Positions 40,670 through 48,737 of a DNA stretch of 64,000 bases are shown piece by piece. The stretch is from positions 62,001 through 126,000 of the forward strand of contig NZ_JBGCBZ010000016.1 in the NCBI RefSeq assembly GCF_041262585.1. The letters run 5' to 3'. Below the pieces are notes generated by a model that was not told the origin of the DNA, made no database searches, and saw only the letters and a list, made by a program, of their open reading frames with translations. Each line of letters starts with the position of its first letter. The stretch's first letter is position 1. Both the position numbers and the translations under genes were made by a program. The stretch comes from JAOEGB01 sp041262585. Its GTDB lineage: Bacteria; Actinomycetota; Actinomycetes; Streptosporangiales; Streptosporangiaceae.

Positions 40670-42964
40670 CTAGCCGATAGTGATCTTGTCGACGTTCGGG
40701 CCACCGGTCGAGCCGTTACCGGTGAGCCGGATGGTGTTGGTGCCCGCCACGAGGTTCACCGTCACCGACTTGGTGACCCAGGTGTCCCAGTTCGTGGTGG
40801 CGCCGAACGACACGCCGCTGGCGGCGACCGTGCCGTTCACCGAGACGTCCAGCGGACGGGCCGTCGTCGTGCCGTTGGAGTACCGGATGGTCAGCGGGGT
40901 CGCGCCGGCCGAGTCCGCGTTCACCGTCAGCTCGATGTAACCGCCGGGGGCGTTGACGTAGTCGACGAACCCGGTGCCGGTGTACCCGAGGTGGTTGGTG
41001 AACACGCCCGCCGCGGACAGGACACCGTCCTCGGCCTGGTAGTCCTTGGGCGTGGCCACCGCGCCCGTGGTCGCGGTGGCGGGGCCGGAAGCCCCGGAGA
41101 GGTTGCCCGCCGCGTCCTTGGCCTTCACGGTGAAGGTGTACGACGTGCTCGGCGTGAGGCCGGTCACGGTCGCCGTGGTCCCGCTCACCGTGGTCGCCGG
41201 CGACGCGCCGTTGTAGACCTGGTAGCCGGTCACGCCGGTGTCGTCGGTCGAGGCGTCCCACGCCAGCGACACGCTGGAGGAGGTGGTGCCGGTGACGTGC
41301 AGGTTGCCCGGAACCGAGGGCGGAGCGGTGTCGATGATCCGCTGCTCAACCGTGATCTTGTCGACGTTCGGGCCGCCGGTCGCGCCGGGCCCGGTCAGCC
41401 GGATCGTGTTGGCGCCGGCGGCGAGGTTGACCGTCACCGACTTGGTGACCCAGGTGTCCCAGTTCGTGGTGGGGGGGAAGGCCACGCCGCTCGCCGCGAC
41501 CGCGCCGTTCACGGAGACGTCCAGAGGCCTGGTGTCCGTCGCGCCGTTGGCGTACCGGATCGTCACCGTGGCCGCGCCGGCCGCGGTGGCGTTCACCGAG
41601 AACTGGATGTAGCCACCGGCCGCGTTGACGTAGTCGACGAAGCCGGTGCCGGTGTAGCCGAGGTGGTTGCTGAACACGCCGGCCGCGGACAGGACACCGT
41701 CCTCGGCCTGGTAGTCGGTCGCCGAGCCGGGCTGGCCGTTCACCGTGAGCGAGTAGGTGGCCGTGTGCGTGCCCGAGCCGCCCGTGCCCTTGATCGTCAC
41801 CGGGTAGGTGCCGCCCGGCGTCGAGGAGGAGGTCGTGATCGTGACCGTGGAGCTCGCGCCCGCGTTCACCGAGGCCGGGCTGAAGGAGGCCGACGCGCCG
41901 GACGGCAGGCCGGAGGCCGACAGTGTGACCGACTGCGCGCTACCGGCCGTGACAGCGGTGCTCACGGTGGCCGTCGCGGAGGAGCCCGCGTCGACCGTGC
42001 CCGAGGTGGGGCTCACCGAGACCGAGAAGTCGTTGCTGCCGACCTCCGGCGGGAAGATCCACTGGGCGGACGTGCCCGAGCAGCTGCCCGCGACCACGCT
42101 GGTGCCCGACGCCCGGATGCACTTCTGACCGGTCTGGATGTCGGTGATCGTGCCGTCGGGGTTGATTGACCACTGCTGGGCCGGCCCGGCGGTACAGGTT
42201 TGCAGGACGATGTTGCCGCCGCTCATCCCGGCGCACAGGTTGTTGATCACCAGGAAGGCGCCGTGGAAGGTGAACCGCTGGTTCGCCGCCCCGCTGCACG
42301 CCGCCAGCTTGAGCGCGGTGCCCGTGCTGGAGCTGTTGTTGGGGTCGTCTATGCAGGTGCCGGTGCTGGCGTTCTTCCACTCACCGACCCACTTGTTCGG
42401 CTGGGCGCCGCCGTAGCACTCACCGGTCGAGGTGTTGAAGATCGGCGTGGAGTCGACCACCTCGCTCGATCCCGGGTTGACGATGACGGGCTCCATCGTC
42501 GGCGTGCCGTTCGAGTTGTAGTGCGTGAGCGCGTCCTCGCAGTCGATCGCGTCCATCGCGTTGCCGCCCTTGCCACCCAGCCAGAGGTCGAAGTGGTACA
42601 GCCCCGGGCCGCCGTTGGGGCCGTTGCCGCTCCAGTCCTCGCCGCACTCCTGGCAGCCGTCCTCCATGATGAAGTACTTCTTCACACGGGGGACGTAGAT
42701 CTTGGTGCCCGCCGGGGCCTCAGCGGTCGAGGTCGCGAAAGTGATCGGGTCCGAATACGTGCCCTTGCCCCCCGCGGTGCTGTGGATCTGGGGGTAGGAG
42801 ATGTCGCCGCCGGGCGGCGTGTTGTCGTACCAGCCGTAGAACGTCAGGAAGGTCTGCCGCGTCGTGGCCGCGTAGGCGGGTGTGCCGCTCAGCAGGGCGG
42901 CGAAGACCGATAACAGGATCAGACAGGCAGCCGTCAGGGTTGCGCCAAGCGCACGCCGACTCAT
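40670..42964 (-). CDS. Large secreted carbohydrate-binding protein (DPBB-like, ricin lectin, Ig-like, CBM35, FN3, CBM35)
   Basis: 764 aa. Signal peptide about 1-32 (TAACLILLSVFAALLS then AYA). Residues 33-190 resemble double-psi beta-barrel/GH45-like domains (FYGWYDNTPPGGDISYP; KYFIMEDGCQECGEDW). Then a ricin-type beta-trefoil (about 195-310, repeated QxW), an Ig-like repeat (about 315-405), CBM35 copy A (about 415-540), fibronectin III (about 555-640) and CBM35 copy B (about 645-764). The catalytic nature of the first domain is uncertain. GGAGGT precedes ATG 42964. Likely a polysaccharide-binding or degrading exoprotein. Confidence 0.85.
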   Translation of the reverse strand: MSRRALGATLTAACLILLSVFAALLSGTPAYAATTRQTFLTFYGWYDNTPPGGDISYPQIHSTAGGKGTYSDPITFATSTAEAPAGTKIYVPRVKKYFIMEDGCQECGEDWSGNGPNGGPGLYHFDLWLGGKGGNAMDAIDCEDALTHYNSNGTPTMEPVIVNPGSSEVVDSTPIFNTSTGECYGGAQPNKWVGEWKNASTGTCIDDPNNSSSTGTALKLAACSGAANQRFTFHGAFLVINNLCAGMSGGNIVLQTCTAGPAQQWSINPDGTITDIQTGQKCIRASGTSVVAGSCSGTSAQWIFPPEVGSNDFSVSVSPTSGTVDAGSSATATVSTAVTAGSAQSVTLSASGLPSGASASFSPASVNAGASSTVTITTSSSTPGGTYPVTIKGTGGSGTHTATYSLTVNGQPGSATDYQAEDGVLSAAGVFSNHLGYTGTGFVDYVNAAGGYIQFSVNATAAGAATVTIRYANGATDTRPLDVSVNGAVAASGVAFPPTTNWDTWVTKSVTVNLAAGANTIRLTGPGATGGPNVDKITVEQRIIDTAPPSVPGNLHVTGTTSSSVSLAWDASTDDTGVTGYQVYNGASPATTVSGTTATVTGLTPSTSYTFTVKAKDAAGNLSGASGPATATTGAVATPKDYQAEDGVLSAAGVFTNHLGYTGTGFVDYVNAPGGYIELTVNADSAGATPLTIRYSNGTTTARPLDVSVNGTVAASGVSFGATTNWDTWVTKSVTVNLVAGTNTIRLTGNGSTGGPNVDKITIG
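40673..41045. repeat. CBM35 coding repeat, copy B
   Basis: Encodes DYQAEDGVLSAAGVFTNHLG to GGPNVDKITIG. Highly similar in DNA and protein to copy A at 41350-41717. The two are separated only by the FN3 module. Confidence 0.85.
41350..41717. repeat. CBM35 coding repeat, copy A
   Basis: Encodes DYQAEDGVLSAAGVFSNHLG to GGPNVDKITV. Several stretches, such as the one coding NWDTWVTKSVTVNL, are nearly identical at DNA level to copy B, which suggests recent duplication or gene conversion. Confidence 0.85.
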
Positions 42965-43270
42965 GGGGGGACCTCCGGGGGGCGAGGATCAACCAGCGTT
43001 AATGCAGGGTCAAGCCGGAGGCCCCCGGAAGTCAAGGTTTGATAGGAAAGTTTTCTAACAATCACCCTCGGCGCACATCGACCGCCTCCCGCCGCACCGT
43101 CTCGATCCCGGGGTTCACCCAGCTCAGCGGCTGATGAGGGCGCCACGAGGGACGAGGGGCCGGACGTACGGGCTCCGAAATCACGCGTACGGCACCGCAC
43201 AGGTGGCAGGATCGCCACATCCCAGAACGAGACGACATCTCTGAACGACGACACGGTCACGAGGACGCAC
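42965..43270. other. Divergent intergenic region, 306 bp
   Basis: Between the secreted CBM35 protein gene and the GyrI-like gene. No gene seen. It holds the palindrome at 43041-43059 within an AT-rich island, probably the promoter of the secreted protein gene. Confidence 0.6.
43041..43059. promoter_or_regulatory. Palindrome of the GGAAA/TTTCC type, possible ROK/CsnR-like operator
   Basis: GATAGGAAAGTTTTCTAAC is a near-perfect palindrome (TAGGAAA and TTTTCTA around G) 77 bp before the ATG of the secreted carbohydrate-binding protein. Similar TTAGGAAA-C-TTTCCTAA sites control actinomycete chitosanase and related exoenzyme genes through ROK-family repressors. No ROK gene is in the window. Confidence 0.5.
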
Positions 43271-43783
43271 ATGCCGACAGAGCCGCAAATCGTGGAACGC
43301 GCCGAGCAGCCCTACGTGGCGATCAGAGGCGTGGTGACCATGCGGACGATCGCCGAGATAGCCGACCGTCTCCCGGAGGTCTTCGGCCGGGTCGGCGCGC
43401 ACGGGGTCGAACCGGCGGGAGCGCCGTTCTTCAAGTACAACCTGATCGACATGAAGGGGCGGCTGGAGATCGAGGCCGGCGTACCGGTCGCGGCCGTCGC
43501 CGAGGCCGCCGACATCGCGCAGGACGCCGACGAGCTTCTCTCCGGCGTCCTGCCCGCGGGCCGATACGCGACCGTCACCCACGTAGGCCATCCGAGCGGG
43601 CTTCTCGACGCCACCGCCGCATTGCTGGACTGGGCGGCGAAGCGCGGCCTGCGATGGGATGTGACGGAAACGCGCGACGGCGAGAAGTGGGGCTGCCGCC
43701 TTGAGCTGTACAAGACCGATCCCCGCGTGGAGCCCGACATGAACAATTGGGAGACGGAACTGGCATTCCGGCTGGCCGACTGA
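43271..43783 (+). CDS. GyrI-like/AraC effector-binding domain protein
   Basis: 170 aa, a stand-alone GyrI-like (SOUL/BacRAM) domain: EIVERAEQPYVAIRGVV-type first strand, ADRLPEVFGRVGAHGV helix, PAGRYATVTHVGHPSGLLDATAALLDWA in the middle, and CRLELYKTDPRVEPD at the end. Such domains bind small hydrophobic ligands or hydrolyse esters. No DNA-binding part is present. ATG 43271, single gene. Confidence 0.85.
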   Translation: MPTEPQIVERAEQPYVAIRGVVTMRTIAEIADRLPEVFGRVGAHGVEPAGAPFFKYNLIDMKGRLEIEAGVPVAAVAEAADIAQDADELLSGVLPAGRYATVTHVGHPSGLLDATAALLDWAAKRGLRWDVTETRDGEKWGCRLELYKTDPRVEPDMNNWETELAFRLAD

Positions 43784-43950
43784 CCCGGACCGCGGCCGTT
43801 CCGCGGGCGCCGAAGGGCTTCCAGCAGGGTCTATAACCTCACCTATACCGACGTGTCCGATGCTCAGCGCGAGCCATTCCCGGCTTCGTCCGGGGGAACG
43901 GGGATCGGCGCCAGGCCGCATGCCCCGACGCCGGTAGGAGAAGGAGATTC

Positions 43951-44499
43951 ATGCGTACCAGGAAGTTCTTCGCGATTGCGGCTGCCGGCCTCGTCGCGTT
44001 GGCGACCGTGTTCGCCGGCCCCGCACCCGCGAACGCCACGACCTACCCGATCACCACCTGGATCAGCGTGCTGGGGCCGAACGGGTCCATCGGTCCGAAG
44101 GTGCTCGACATCAAGGACAAGTCCACGGCGAACGGGGCTCGGGCTCAGCTGTGGCAGCTGAACCGGACCGACAACCAGCTGTGGACCATCGAGCGGATAG
44201 GCACGTATGGAAACTATTACTACTACGAGTTGAAGAACAAGCTCTCCCAAAAGTGCCTCGACATGGCGACCGATGGGCCGGTGGGGAACGGCACCCGCGT
44301 GCAGCAATGGGACTGCAGACACACCGCCAACCAGCGCTGGATAGCGAGGCCGGTTCAGTCGGGGAACAACTGGGTCGAGCTCGTCAATATTGAGAGCGGG
44401 CGTTGCCTCGACGTCACGGACGTCAACTACGCCGACGGCGCGCTGCTCCAGGTCTGGAGTTGCAGCGGAGACTGGAACCAGCGCTGGAACATCTCCTAG
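43951..44499 (+). CDS. Secreted ricin-type beta-trefoil lectin
   Basis: 182 aa. Signal peptide 1-29 (MRTRKFFAIAAAGLVALATV, then ANA-T). The rest is one beta-trefoil with QLWQLNRTDNQLW, VQQWDCRHTANQRW and LQVWSCSGDWNQRW as the three QxW repeats, and CLDMAT/CLDVTD disulphide-side loops. It binds galactose-type or other sugars outside the cell. AGGAGAAGGAG precedes ATG 43951. No catalytic domain. Confidence 0.9.
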   Translation: MRTRKFFAIAAAGLVALATVFAGPAPANATTYPITTWISVLGPNGSIGPKVLDIKDKSTANGARAQLWQLNRTDNQLWTIERIGTYGNYYYYELKNKLSQKCLDMATDGPVGNGTRVQQWDCRHTANQRWIARPVQSGNNWVELVNIESGRCLDVTDVNYADGALLQVWSCSGDWNQRWNIS

Positions 44500-44511
44500 T
44501 GGCGTGACGTG

Positions 44512-44550
44512 ACGGCCGGGCCTGGTGAGATATCGACCCGGCCCGGCCGT
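44512..44550. terminator. Bidirectional terminator after the lectin gene
   Basis: Perfect 11-bp arms, ACGGCCGGGCC at 44512-44522 and its complement at 44540-44550, with a 17-nt loop. It sits between the convergent lectin and DUF1348 genes. Confidence 0.75.
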
Positions 44551-45014
44551 TAGAAACCGAGATCGCTGAGGCCCGGGTGGTCGTCCGGGCGGCGTCCCAG
44601 CGGCCAGTGATGTTTCCGCTCGGATTCTTTGATCGGCAGGTCGTTGATGCACGCCCACCTGACGACCATGACGCCCTGCTCGTCGAACTCCCAGTTCTCG
44701 TTGCCGTAGGAGCGATACCAGTTTCCCGAGTCGTCGTGGGATTCGTACGCGAAGCGTACGGCGATGCGGTTGCCGGTGAATGCCCACAGCTCTTTGATGA
44801 GCCGGTAGTCCAGCTCTCTCGTCCATTTCCGCCGGAGAAACTCGATGATCTCGTCGCGCCCGTTGACGAACTCGGCGCGGTTGCGCCAGCGGCAGTCGAC
44901 CGTGTAGCCCTGGGCGACCTTTTCCGGGTCGCGCGTGTTCCATGCGTCCTCCGCCAGACGGACCTTTTCGATGGCGGATTCTCTGGTGAACGGAGGGTAC
45001 GGAGGACGGGACAT
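44550..45014 (-). CDS. DUF1348/NTF2-like (SnoaL-fold) protein
   Basis: 154 aa. The NTF2-like cone fold shows in AIEKVRLAEDAWNTRDPEKVAQGY, DCRWRNRAEFVNGRDEIIEFLRRKW and YGNENWEFDEQGVMVVRWACIND. These small proteins are often isomerases or detoxifying enzymes; the substrate is unknown. ATG 45014 shares one base with the stop of the hydrolase gene (TGATG), so they form a two-gene operon. Confidence 0.85.
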   Translation of the reverse strand: MSRPPYPPFTRESAIEKVRLAEDAWNTRDPEKVAQGYTVDCRWRNRAEFVNGRDEIIEFLRRKWTRELDYRLIKELWAFTGNRIAVRFAYESHDDSGNWYRSYGNENWEFDEQGVMVVRWACINDLPIKESERKHHWPLGRRPDDHPGLSDLGF

Positions 45015-45853
45015 CAGGCGCTCTCCCTCAGGAAGTCGAGAAGGGCGTGGTTGACCTCTTCGTGATGGGTCCACGCGATGTTGTGCGGGCCCCCCGGAAT
45101 CTCCACGTATTTCACGTTCCGAATCAGCGAGGGCAGCCGCCTGCCGGTGGAGTCGATGGGCAGGATGCGGTCCTCGTCTCCCTGCACGACCAGCGTCGGC
45201 ACGTCGTTCCTGGCCAGGTCGCCGCGGAAGTCGGTCAGCCACGCCTGGACACAGTCGAGCGTGCCCTTCGCCGACGCGCCCACGGCGACGTTCCAGCTCA
45301 GCTGCCACGCCTCGTTGCTGATACGGCTGCCGAGAAGCTTGTCGACGTTGTAGAAGTCGTCGAGGAACGACTTCAGGTAAGCCGGCCGATCGGCGACGAT
45401 CGCCTGCTGGATGCCGTCGAACACACCCTTGTCGACGCCCTCCGGGTTGTCGTCGGTCTTCAGCAGGTACGGTGGCACCGGCGCGAGCAGGGCCGCCTTG
45501 CTCACCCTGCCGGAGCCGTGGTTGGCCAGGTATCGGGTCACCTCGCCGGTGCCCATGGAGAACCCCGTCAGCACCGTGTCACGTAGGTCGAGTTCTTCCA
45601 TCAGGGCGTTCAGGTCGGCGGCGAAGGTGTCGTAGTCGTAACCCACGGCCGGTTGGCTGGAGTCGCCGAATCCCCGGCGGTCGTAGGTGATTACGCGGTA
45701 TCCGGCGTCGAGCAGCACCAGGACCTGCTTCTCCCAGGAATGACCGCTCAACGGAAATCCGTGGATCAGGACGACCGGCTGCCCTTCGCCATGATCTTCG
45801 TAGTAAATCTCGATATCGCCGGAGTTTTCCGTACCGACAGTGACGTACGGCAT
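45014..45853 (-). CDS. Alpha/beta hydrolase, non-haem chloroperoxidase/esterase-like
   Basis: 279 aa. Catalytic triad: Ser in LTGFSMGTGE (about 98), Asp in VVQGDEDRILP (about 228), His in IPGGPHNIAW (about 257). The oxyanion loop is HGFPLSGHSW. It is of the cofactor-free perhydrolase/esterase group. ATG 45853. Translationally coupled to the NTF2-like gene, suggesting that both act on the same small molecule. Confidence 0.9.
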   Translation of the reverse strand: MPYVTVGTENSGDIEIYYEDHGEGQPVVLIHGFPLSGHSWEKQVLVLLDAGYRVITYDRRGFGDSSQPAVGYDYDTFAADLNALMEELDLRDTVLTGFSMGTGEVTRYLANHGSGRVSKAALLAPVPPYLLKTDDNPEGVDKGVFDGIQQAIVADRPAYLKSFLDDFYNVDKLLGSRISNEAWQLSWNVAVGASAKGTLDCVQAWLTDFRGDLARNDVPTLVVQGDEDRILPIDSTGRRLPSLIRNVKYVEIPGGPHNIAWTHHEEVNHALLDFLRESA

Positions 45854-45986
45854 GTGCCCCCCCCGTGGTGATCGGTCCGGCGGTTCATCCCACCTATCAC
45901 CTCGCGGAAATCCCCGGTGACGGTAAGGAATGCGTCAGAACCCTCACAGTGAGCGTGTCGTCACTGGCCGCGCGACCCGGGAGCCG

Positions 45987-46328
45987 TCAGGACTGCAGGG
46001 CGTCGGCCACCGATTCGTAGATGGGGAAGGCGTCGTCAAGGCCGAGGACCTCCAGCAGCCGCCTCAGCGGGCCCCGGACACCGGCGAGCTTGAGATAGCC
46101 ACCCGCCTCCGACGTGCGGCGGAGGAACTCCACGAGAAGCCTGACGCCCATGGAGTCGCAGAACGTGAGCTGCTCGACCTCGACGATGAGCCGCGCGTGC
46201 CCGGCCTCCATCTCCTCGGAGAGAGCTTCGCTCAACCGGCCGGCGGAGATGATGTCCAGCTCTCCCGCGAGCGTCACCACGGTGTCGGCCGCCTCCTGGC
46301 TTACCGTGACAGCGAGTCTCGTGGGCAT
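45987..46328 (-). CDS. STAS-domain anti-sigma factor antagonist (third in window)
   Basis: 113 aa. The STAS fold has DTVVTLAGELDIISAGRLSEAL and LIVEVEQLTFCDSMGVRLLVEFL; the phosphorylatable serine is in CDSMGV. ATG 46328 is chosen; GGAGAG is close upstream. A longer in-frame reading exists but adds an unlikely N terminus. Stand-alone gene. Confidence 0.85.
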   Translation of the reverse strand: MPTRLAVTVSQEAADTVVTLAGELDIISAGRLSEALSEEMEAGHARLIVEVEQLTFCDSMGVRLLVEFLRRTSEAGGYLKLAGVRGPLRRLLEVLGLDDAFPIYESVADALQS

Positions 46329-46420
46329 CTCTCCATCCTCGTCCGAAGATCTGTAGAGAAGGTACACCCACCGCATCGCCGCTCGATACGCCTGGACCGT
46401 TTTCGTCCTCAGGGCAGCCG

Positions 46421-47026
46421 TCATCTCGGCCGTGGCGAGGGCGCGGGTGTCGCCAGCAGGCCGGAGGCGAGCGCGCGCAACGAGTCCGTGAGGCGGGCCG
46501 CCCCGCCGTTGCTCGTGATGTGCCTGACCAGGTCGGCGTCGAACATCGCGAGCAGCGTGTGCCCCAGGAACTCGGCGTCGAGATCGGGACGTGCCGCCGC
46601 CAGCAAGGCCGTCACGTGGCCGTGCCAGAGCAGGTAGATCGGGTCGGCGTACTTGTCCTCGGCACAGGCCCGCTCGTGGGCGGCCAGCAGCGCGACGTTG
46701 CGGGTCGCGAGGTCGGCCAGCGCGTCGAGGAAGGCGAGCAACCGCTCCTCCGGCGGCGCGCCCGGCCCGAGCGGCGGAGGGCCCGACGTGATGGCCTCGC
46801 GCAGCAGCACCGCGCGTTCCTCCAGCAGCGCCCGCATGAGGCCGGTGCGGTTGCCGAAGCGGCGGAAGATCGTCCCCTTCCCCACCCCGGCCTCGGCCGC
46901 GACCTTGTCGAGCGACACATGGTCGAACCCGTGCTCATCCAGGAGACGCTCGGTCACCCTCAGGATCGCCCGGCGATTACGCGTCGCGTCGGCACGTTCG
47001 GCGCGTTCCACGCGGTGCTCGCTCAT
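46421..47026 (-). CDS. TetR-family repressor
   Basis: 201 aa. The N-terminal helix-turn-helix is VSLDKVAAEAGVGKGTIFRRFGNRTGLMRALLEE; the C-terminal helical ligand domain is variable. ATG 47026 is preferred over 47053, because a CGGAC-N5-GTCCG operator covers the latter. It is divergent to the quinone oxidoreductase gene, and the two operator copies in the gap indicate autoregulation and control of that gene. Confidence 0.9.
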   Translation of the reverse strand: MSEHRVERAERADATRNRRAILRVTERLLDEHGFDHVSLDKVAAEAGVGKGTIFRRFGNRTGLMRALLEERAVLLREAITSGPPPLGPGAPPEERLLAFLDALADLATRNVALLAAHERACAEDKYADPIYLLWHGHVTALLAAARPDLDAEFLGHTLLAMFDADLVRHITSNGGAARLTDSLRALASGLLATPAPSPRPR

Positions 47027-47045
47027 GAATCCATCCGTAGACAAT

Positions 47046-47060
47046 CGGACCATCAGTCCG
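47046..47060. promoter_or_regulatory. TetR operator copy 1 (CGGAC-N5-GTCCG)
   Basis: Perfect inverted repeat, CGGACCATCAGTCCG, 20 bp before the tetR start. A twin lies at 47083-47097; centres are 37 bp apart. Confidence 0.75.
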
Positions 47061-47082
47061 TATCGTACTCGACATCCAGAGA

Positions 47083-47097
47083 CGGACCGATGGTCCG
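47083..47097. promoter_or_regulatory. TetR operator copy 2 (CGGAC-N5-GTCCG)
   Basis: CGGACCGATGGTCCG, with the same half-sites as copy 1, 30 bp before the start of the oxidoreductase gene. Confidence 0.75.
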
Positions 47098-47126
47098 CTT
47101 AGCATGGAAGCATGAGGAGCACATAG

Positions 47127-48035
47127 ATGGGTGTCGGGGCACTGGTCGTCAACGCGGACGCCTCGGGAATGCGGATGGGCGAGATTCCCGACCCGGTGCC
47201 GCAGCCGTACGAGGCGCTGGTGGATGTCCGGCATGTATCGATCAACCACGGTGACCTGCGCGTCGACGTGCGCCCGCCGGGGACCGTTCTCGGCTGCGAC
47301 GCCTCAGGCGTGGTCGCGCGGGCCGCGGCCGACGGCGGCGGGCCGGCCGTGGGGACGCGAGTCGTGGCCTTCTCCGTCGGCGCCTGGGCGCAACGGATCG
47401 CGGTCGCCACGAGCGACCTGGCCGAGGTGCCCGCGTCGATCGACCTGGCCGACGCCGCGGCCTTGCCGCTGGCGGGCATCACCGCCCTCCGCACGCTGCG
47501 CGCGGCCGGACCCATCCTCGGCAGGAGGGTGCTCGTCACAGGCGCCTCCGGAGGTGTCGGCCGCATGGCCGTACAGCTCGCCGCGCACGGCGGCGCCCAC
47601 GTGATCGCCTCTGTCGGTACGGCGGAGCGCGGCGAGGGCCTGGCCGCGCTCGGCGCCCACGAGGTGGTCGCCGGTCTCGACGGCATAGACCAGCCGGTCG
47701 ACCTGATCCTGGACCACGTGGGCGGGCCCCAGCTCGTCGCCGCCTGGAGCCTCCTCGCTCCCGGAGGCAACGTGCAGAGCATCGGATGGGCGTCCGGAGA
47801 GCCCGCCGTCTTCCCGCCGTACTCGACCTTCGCCCTCGGCGCCGCCAGGACGCTGAGCTCGTTCGGCGACGCCTCCGACGTCGGGCCCGACCTCGCCGCT
47901 CTGGTCCGGTTGGTGGCCACTGGCGCTCTCGTCGTCGAGGTCGGCTGGAGAGGCCCGTGGGACAGGGTGAACGAGGCCGCCGACGCGCTCGCCGGCCGCC
48001 GCGTGGCCGGCAAGGCTGTACTGGACGTGAGCTAG
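47127..48035 (+). CDS. Zinc-binding-dehydrogenase-type quinone/enone oxidoreductase
   Basis: 302 aa, MDR superfamily. The GroES-like N-terminal domain has SINHGDLRVD and GCDASGVVA. The NADPH-binding Rossmann motif is LVTGASGGVGRMAVQLAAHGGAHVIA (about 132-157). No structural zinc Cys cluster is present, so it is quinone-reductase-like. AGGAG precedes ATG 47127. Under the divergent TetR; it likely reduces a toxic enone or quinone. Confidence 0.9.
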   Translation: MGVGALVVNADASGMRMGEIPDPVPQPYEALVDVRHVSINHGDLRVDVRPPGTVLGCDASGVVARAAADGGGPAVGTRVVAFSVGAWAQRIAVATSDLAEVPASIDLADAAALPLAGITALRTLRAAGPILGRRVLVTGASGGVGRMAVQLAAHGGAHVIASVGTAERGEGLAALGAHEVVAGLDGIDQPVDLILDHVGGPQLVAAWSLLAPGGNVQSIGWASGEPAVFPPYSTFALGAARTLSSFGDASDVGPDLAALVRLVATGALVVEVGWRGPWDRVNEAADALAGRRVAGKAVLDVS

Positions 48036-48153
48036 CCGCGCCGTCGCCGTACTCCCTGGGGCGTACGCGACGTGTCGCTGAGCGGCGGACGACACCCCGG
48101 ACGTCCTGGGACACGATCACCACTGTGCATCCACAGGAAAGGGAGTAACGCCC

Positions 48154-48597
48154 ATGCGCAGGGTCTACGCCGCTCTCGCCGGCCTTCTGCTGCTGTCGGT
48201 CGTCGTGCAGTTCTACTTCGCGGCGGTCGGCGCGTTCGACAAGCCGCAGGTGGACGGCTCGTTCGCACTGCACAGCGTGACCGGCACGCTCGTCATCCCG
48301 GTCCTCTCGCTGCTGGCCACCGTGGCGGCGGCGCTGTCCCGGGCGCCAGGGCGCCAGATCGCGCTCACGATCCTGCCACTGGGCCTGGTCATCGTGCAGA
48401 TGCTCATCATCGCCCTCGGTGAGGCACTGGACGACAGCACCGGCAACACCACCCCGGCGTCCCTCGCCGTCCTCGGCCTGCACGCGGTCAACGGCCTGGC
48501 CATCATGGGCGTCTCCGGGTTCGTGTTCCGGGGAGCCCGCCTCCTCGCGACGACGACCGGTGACGCGCCAAGAGACGCCGCCGCCCAAGCGTCATGA
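48154..48597 (+). CDS. Four-helix membrane protein (DUF6220-like)
   Basis: 147 aa with four hydrophobic helices (about 5-25, 43-62, 70-90 and 108-128); the motif VQFYFAAVGAF is in the first and LHSVTGTLVIPVLSLL in the second. GGAAAGGGAG precedes ATG 48154. The stop overlaps the start of a mini-ORF (ATGA) that leads into the multicopper oxidase gene, so the three frames form a chain. Family function is unknown. Confidence 0.8.
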   Translation: MRRVYAALAGLLLLSVVVQFYFAAVGAFDKPQVDGSFALHSVTGTLVIPVLSLLATVAAALSRAPGRQIALTILPLGLVIVQMLIIALGEALDDSTGNTTPASLAVLGLHAVNGLAIMGVSGFVFRGARLLATTTGDAPRDAAAQAS

Positions 48598-48737
48598 GAA
48601 CGGGCCTCCCGACCGTGGGGATCACGGCGGCGGTCGGCGTGACGACGGTCGGCGTGACGACGGTCGGCGTGACGACGGTCGGCGTGACGACGGTCGGCGT
48701 GACGACGGTCGGCGTGGCGGCGCTGCATGGCGACTGA
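48594..48737 (+). CDS. Mini-ORF encoding pentapeptide repeats GVTTV x5
   Basis: 47 codons. ATG overlaps the preceding stop (ATGA) and the TGA lies 8 bases inside the multicopper oxidase gene. The product is MRTGLPTVGITAAV, then five GVTTV units, then GVAALHGD: an uncharged, hydrophobic strip. The frame is preserved because the repeat is 15 bp. It may be a coupling frame that carries ribosomes to the oxidase start, or a real small membrane peptide. No homologue is recognised. Confidence 0.35.
   Translation: MRTGLPTVGITAAVGVTTVGVTTVGVTTVGVTTVGVTTVGVAALHGD
48636..48710. repeat. Minisatellite, five perfect 15-bp units
   Basis: Unit GGCGTGACGACGGTC repeated exactly five times (48636-48710), with a sixth, partial unit following. 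It is placed between two genes, within the mini-ORF above. Perfect identity of units indicates recent slippage. Confidence 0.95.

Noticed and set aside
47027..47053. ATG 47053 as start of the TetR gene
   Set aside because: A perfect CGGAC-N5-GTCCG operator covers this codon; ATG 47026 leaves the operator in the promoter gap.
48594..48730. Minisatellite as evidence for a frameshifted fusion of the DUF6220-like and multicopper oxidase genes
   Set aside because: Both flanking genes have complete, sensible ends of their own and the mini-ORF has overlapping start and stop, so no broken gene is needed.
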